Assembly (NCBI GenBank): GCA_938002965.1
Contig: CALKZY010000030.1
Coordinates: forward strand, 62,001 to 126,000
Source: an uncultured Acidimicrobiales bacterium
Lineage (GTDB): Bacteria; Actinomycetota; Acidimicrobiia; Acidimicrobiales; SZUA-35
Reading direction: 5' to 3'
Length of the DNA: 64,000 bases
Positions 61,194 through 64,000 of this stretch are shown here, one piece after another. The translations under genes were made by a program, and so were the position numbers. How positions within the stretch are numbered: the stretch's first letter is position 1; the number at the start of each line of letters is the position of its first letter. Below the pieces are notes generated by a model. The model was not told the DNA's origin. It saw only the letters and a program-made list of their open reading frames with translations, and ran no database searches.

Positions 61194-62447
61194 TCAGGTT
61201 CTGAGGATGAGGTCCACCAACTTGCCGGCTTCGATTTCACTGTCGAACTCAGCGAGCACCTTTTTGCGGCCCGCTACTCCTAGTTCAGTGCGCAGAATCG
61301 GGTCGGCGGCCAAGCGAATGATGGCCTCGCTCAGACTCTGGATATCGGTTGGGGGCACGACCAATCCGGTTTCGCCGTGCACGACCAGTTCGGGAACCCC
61401 GGCGATGCCGGTGCTTACGACCGGTAACTCGGATGCCATGGCCTCCATGAGGACCACCGGAAGGCCTTCGGAAAAGCTGGGCAGGACAAAGATATCTGCG
61501 TCGGCCAACAGTCCGGCCACCTCGGCCGGGGACCGAGAACCGACGAACGAGACCTGTGACCCCAAGCCCAATTCCGTCGCTTCCCGTTCGAACATGACTC
61601 GGTCCGGTCCGTCCCCAACCACCGTCAACGACAGCTCCGGCTGAAGCGGTGAGGTGTTGAGTTGATGTAGCGCTCGCAGCAGAACGGTCACGCCTTTGCC
61701 GGCCACGAGCCGACCGACGAAGATCAGTCGGCCCCCGTCTCCTCTGCTTCCCGACGCGGCGTTACTGATCGCCTGATACCGGTTGGGTTGTACACCACAG
61801 TGGACCACGTGCAGTTTGGTGAAATCGGCGTTGTCGGCGAAGACGGCGGCTTGGCTGCGGGCGTAGTTGCTAATGGCAACAACAAAGGCCGCACGCCTGA
61901 TCTTCTCGTCCAAACGCCAGGTGTACGGTTCGAAGAAGATTGCGGCGCCGTGAATGGTGAAGCTGAACGGAACGTCGGTAATGGTGGCCGCCAACATGGC
62001 CACGGTGCAGCTCGAGTCGGCCAGGTGGTTGTGGAGGTGCTGAATGCCTCGACGTTCGAGTTCGTCGGCCAGTAGAACCGCTTCCAGCAGGTAAAACAGT
62101 TGATACAACGTACCTTTAGTTCCCGGTCGGCGAGTGGCCCAGGCCAGTCGGGTTGCGGCCGCCAACCGCCTCGGTCGTCGAAGCAACAACCGCAGCAGGC
62201 TGGTGGCGAGCCGTGGTGAGCGGGCCAACTCCAAAAGGTACGTGGTGTCGACGTACGGGTTGGCCGGGGTATCGGTTGAGTCTTCGGCGTCGATCCGGGT
62301 ATCGATGCCGGGGCGCCGAACCGAGAAGGCGTGAACCGAAATTCCCCGTTTGGTCAGTCCGACTATCTCCCGGCGAATCCACGTGTCGGTGACACGAGGG
62401 AACTCACCGGTGAGGTAGGCGACGACCTTTCGGGGCGTGGACTCCAC
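61194..62447 (-). CDS. GT4-family glycosyltransferase
   Basis: 417 residues, GTG start overlapping the epimerase stop by one base (TAGTG). N-terminal Rossmann half: VVAYLTGEFPRVTDTWIRREIVGLTKRG. C-terminal half: RLIFVGRLVAGKGVTVLLRALHQL near 235, the donor site FVLPSFSEGLPVVLMEAMASELPVV near 320 with the E-x7-E motif, and GETGLVVPPTD. Inverting/retaining details not visible; retaining GT4 expected. Part of a surface glycan cluster. Confidence 0.93.
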   Translation of the reverse strand: MESTPRKVVAYLTGEFPRVTDTWIRREIVGLTKRGISVHAFSVRRPGIDTRIDAEDSTDTPANPYVDTTYLLELARSPRLATSLLRLLLRRPRRLAAATRLAWATRRPGTKGTLYQLFYLLEAVLLADELERRGIQHLHNHLADSSCTVAMLAATITDVPFSFTIHGAAIFFEPYTWRLDEKIRRAAFVVAISNYARSQAAVFADNADFTKLHVVHCGVQPNRYQAISNAASGSRGDGGRLIFVGRLVAGKGVTVLLRALHQLNTSPLQPELSLTVVGDGPDRVMFEREATELGLGSQVSFVGSRSPAEVAGLLADADIFVLPSFSEGLPVVLMEAMASELPVVSTGIAGVPELVVHGETGLVVPPTDIQSLSEAIIRLAADPILRTELGVAGRKKVLAEFDSEIEAGKLVDLILRT

Positions 62448-63544
62448 TAGTGGAATGTGGCTTCCAACTCGGACTGTTCAACTGCGACGCTGGCCTCGAT
62501 TGCTTCGGACAGGTTGTATCGGGGTGACCAGTTCAGCAGTCGTTTGGCTCGGGCGTTGGTGTACCTCAGCGGTTTGAAGCGGGCGTGGAGTCGGTCGGGG
62601 ACGAACAGTCCGGGAAACTTGGCCCGTCCGCCCAGCAGGTGCCGGTTGGCGGCCTTGATGCCCGAGGCGAAGGCGTTCATCACCGGCCACGGGATCGTGA
62701 CCGTCGGCGGTGTCGCCCGGCGATCCGCCACCTCTTCAACGTAGGTGTTCTGAGTGGGAAGGTCGTCGTCGACGATGTTGATGATCTCGCCGGACAGAAT
62801 TGAGTTTGGTTGCGACAGGTGCTCGGCGGCCAGCACGATCGCTTCGGCACAGTTCTCCACATAAGTGAGAGGAAGCGTGGCGTTGTTGCCGATGCGGAGG
62901 AAGCGGGGGCCGAAGTCGGAACCCAGAAGGGCGTGCCATAGGTTGTTCGGGCCGTAAATCATGCCGGGTCGAAGAATGACCACGTTGTTGCCCTGCTCAG
63001 CGAAGTCTTGATAGAGGCGTTCCTGAATCAATTTGGTTCGGGCGTATTCGTCGCGAAGGACAGGATTGCGATCGATCGGCGACCGTTCATCGATGGTCTC
63101 ACCTGGTGCGATGTTCAGGTAGTCGTAGACCGAGAAGGTGCTGATGGCCACGAGGTTCTTGATTCCGGCGACGGTCATGGCGTTGAGCAGGTTCTCGGTG
63201 CCGACGACGGTCCCGGCGAACTGACTGTGGAAGTCGCCTTCCTTGGTGGCGGCGAGATGCACCACTGTGCTGACCCCGGCCAATGACTCGGCGATACCAC
63301 TGGCGGACCGAAGGTCGATCGTGGCCTGGTCTGTGGCGGCCGGCAGATGATCGCCCGCTGTGCCCCGGCGACTCGTTGCTGTTGTAGGGTGGCCCCTTCT
63401 TTGGGCCTCGGCGACGACGGCCCGACCAACAAAACCGGTTCCCCCGGTTATGTATAGTTTCGCCGGTGCCGGTTCGGGCTGTGGCGCGCGGCGTGGCGTA
63501 GCGTCAGGTTTCTGGTCGGCAATGGTTGACATCACGCTACTCAC
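62447..63544 (-). CDS. Extended SDR, NAD-dependent epimerase/dehydratase-like
   Basis: 365 residues. Cofactor loop YITGGTGFVGRAVVAEAQ near 31; VVHLAATKEGDFHSQF near 95; catalytic Ser-Thr region AISTFSVYDY and Tyr-Lys in DEYARTKLIQERL near 168. About 25 Pro-rich residues precede the fold. Likely modifies a nucleotide sugar or glycan intermediate. Overlaps the next gene on the strand by 4 bp. Confidence 0.9.
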   Translation of the reverse strand: MSSVMSTIADQKPDATPRRAPQPEPAPAKLYITGGTGFVGRAVVAEAQRRGHPTTATSRRGTAGDHLPAATDQATIDLRSASGIAESLAGVSTVVHLAATKEGDFHSQFAGTVVGTENLLNAMTVAGIKNLVAISTFSVYDYLNIAPGETIDERSPIDRNPVLRDEYARTKLIQERLYQDFAEQGNNVVILRPGMIYGPNNLWHALLGSDFGPRFLRIGNNATLPLTYVENCAEAIVLAAEHLSQPNSILSGEIINIVDDDLPTQNTYVEEVADRRATPPTVTIPWPVMNAFASGIKAANRHLLGGRAKFPGLFVPDRLHARFKPLRYTNARAKRLLNWSPRYNLSEAIEASVAVEQSELEATFH

Positions 63545-64000
63545 AGTCGAGTTTTCTCCTCAAGTAGTTGATCGACGAGGAGGCACACGGCCCGCATGTC
63601 GTCGGTGGTAACCGGCAGATCGTCGCCGGTGGCGAGGGCACGGTAGGTCTGGTCGAGCATCAGGTGAAGACCCTCGTATGGGGTGCGTTGCATCACCTTG
63701 CGTCCAAGGTTGGCTACACCGCTGCGAATGAGATCGGCGCCGTTGGCGACGTGGTTGGCGATGGGGCTTAGTTGCGAGCCGCCGGCGCGTGGCATAACGA
63801 CCCTGGTATTGGGCTGAAACAAGTCGGTTTCCGCCCAGCCTCGACTCCCGTAAACCCGGACGGTAAACGTGTCGGGTCCGGCGCCGGCGTCGAATCGGAA
63901 CCGACCGTGAATCGGGCCTTCAGGTCCGTCTCCAATCATGACGGCGTCGAGGTTGTCGTAGCGGAACAGCGGGTGGCCGCTGTGATTGCTCCATGCTGCG
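63541..64000 (-). CDS. Gfo/Idh/MocA-like oxidoreductase, C-terminal part (cut by window)
   Basis: Open from the window edge to 63541; 153 residue positions visible. Visible: SNHSGHPLFRYDNLDAVMIG and GRFRFDAGAGPDTFTVRVYGSRG, matching the C-terminal alpha/beta sheet of Gfo/Idh/MocA sugar dehydrogenases, then LMLDQTYRALATGDDLPVT near the end. The NAD-binding N-terminus lies outside. First visible gene of the glycan operon, with 4-bp overlap to the epimerase. Confidence 0.7.
   Translation of the reverse strand, partial: AAWSNHSGHPLFRYDNLDAVMIGDGPEGPIHGRFRFDAGAGPDTFTVRVYGSRGWAETDLFQPNTRVVMPRAGGSQLSPIANHVANGADLIRSGVANLGRKVMQRTPYEGLHLMLDQTYRALATGDDLPVTTDDMRAVCLLVDQLLEEKTRL

Overview
The window looks like chromosomal DNA from a high-GC, free-living actinobacterium. 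The F420-type luciferase-like oxidoreductases, the translationally coupled P450 and Baeyer-Villiger monooxygenase, the ECF sigma/CHAT/subtilase module, frequent GTG starts and many acidic Ser/Thr/Asp-rich lipoproteins all fit. Acidimicrobiia (Ilumatobacter-like) is my best guess, by inference only. No rRNA, tRNA, CRISPR array or complete insertion sequence was recognised.

Layout. 0-5 kb: a carbohydrate-binding secreted protein broken by an in-frame TAG, an enoyl-CoA hydratase, a membrane protein, a diguanylate cyclase and a RidA protein. 4.1-6.4 kb: a divergent redox cassette (quinone-reductase-like MDR; TetR regulator plus AhpD-like peroxidase) around a paired palindromic operator. The AhpD-like gene has an in-frame TGA at the second position of its CxxC motif, followed 18 nt later by a perfect hairpin whose GGUCU loop matches the E. 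coli fdhF SECIS. I read it as a Cys-x-x-Sec selenoprotein that ordinary gene calling splits in two. This is the strongest finding. 6.4-11.5 kb: an overlapping three-gene operon (LCAT-like hydrolase, transglutaminase-like membrane protein, lipoprotein). 11.6-21 kb: GGDEF-EAL protein, BMP lipoprotein, GNAT, HtpX, aminotransferase, VOC protein, methyltransferase, RTX protein.

21-26 kb: ArsR - SDR - HyuA - HyuB operon. 26-32 kb: an A/T-richer, scarred island with a family of Cys-containing lipoproteins (one intact, one broken, one distant), a DUF4143 ATPase, a start-less reading frame, and a relic of a second hyuB 3' end next to the broken lipoprotein. The arrangement implies an old segmental duplication that has decayed. 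32-41.5 kb: an LLM oxidoreductase, a GWGW-motif secreted protein, an ABC exporter with two permeases, an HNH/DUF222 relic, and the P450/BVMO pair.

41.6-50.5 kb: a VOC-bicupin protein with two small membrane proteins, a split-barrel flavoprotein, a HisA-like barrel lacking the usual catalytic Asp, a 2-oxoglutarate oxygenase - SDR - LLM operon, pyrophosphatase and an AraC regulator. 50.5-55.3 kb: a probable operon for an IolE-like isomerase, cupredoxin, NosD-like beta-helix protein and multicopper oxidase, plus a membrane protein with a CPxC motif. 55.3-61.2 kb: ECF sigma factor, soluble partner and subtilase without a signal peptide, divergent from a TPR-CHAT caspase-like protease. This is a plausible proteolytic signalling or self-destruct module. 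61.2-64 kb: overlapping glycan genes (GT4, epimerase, Gfo/Idh oxidoreductase running off the window).
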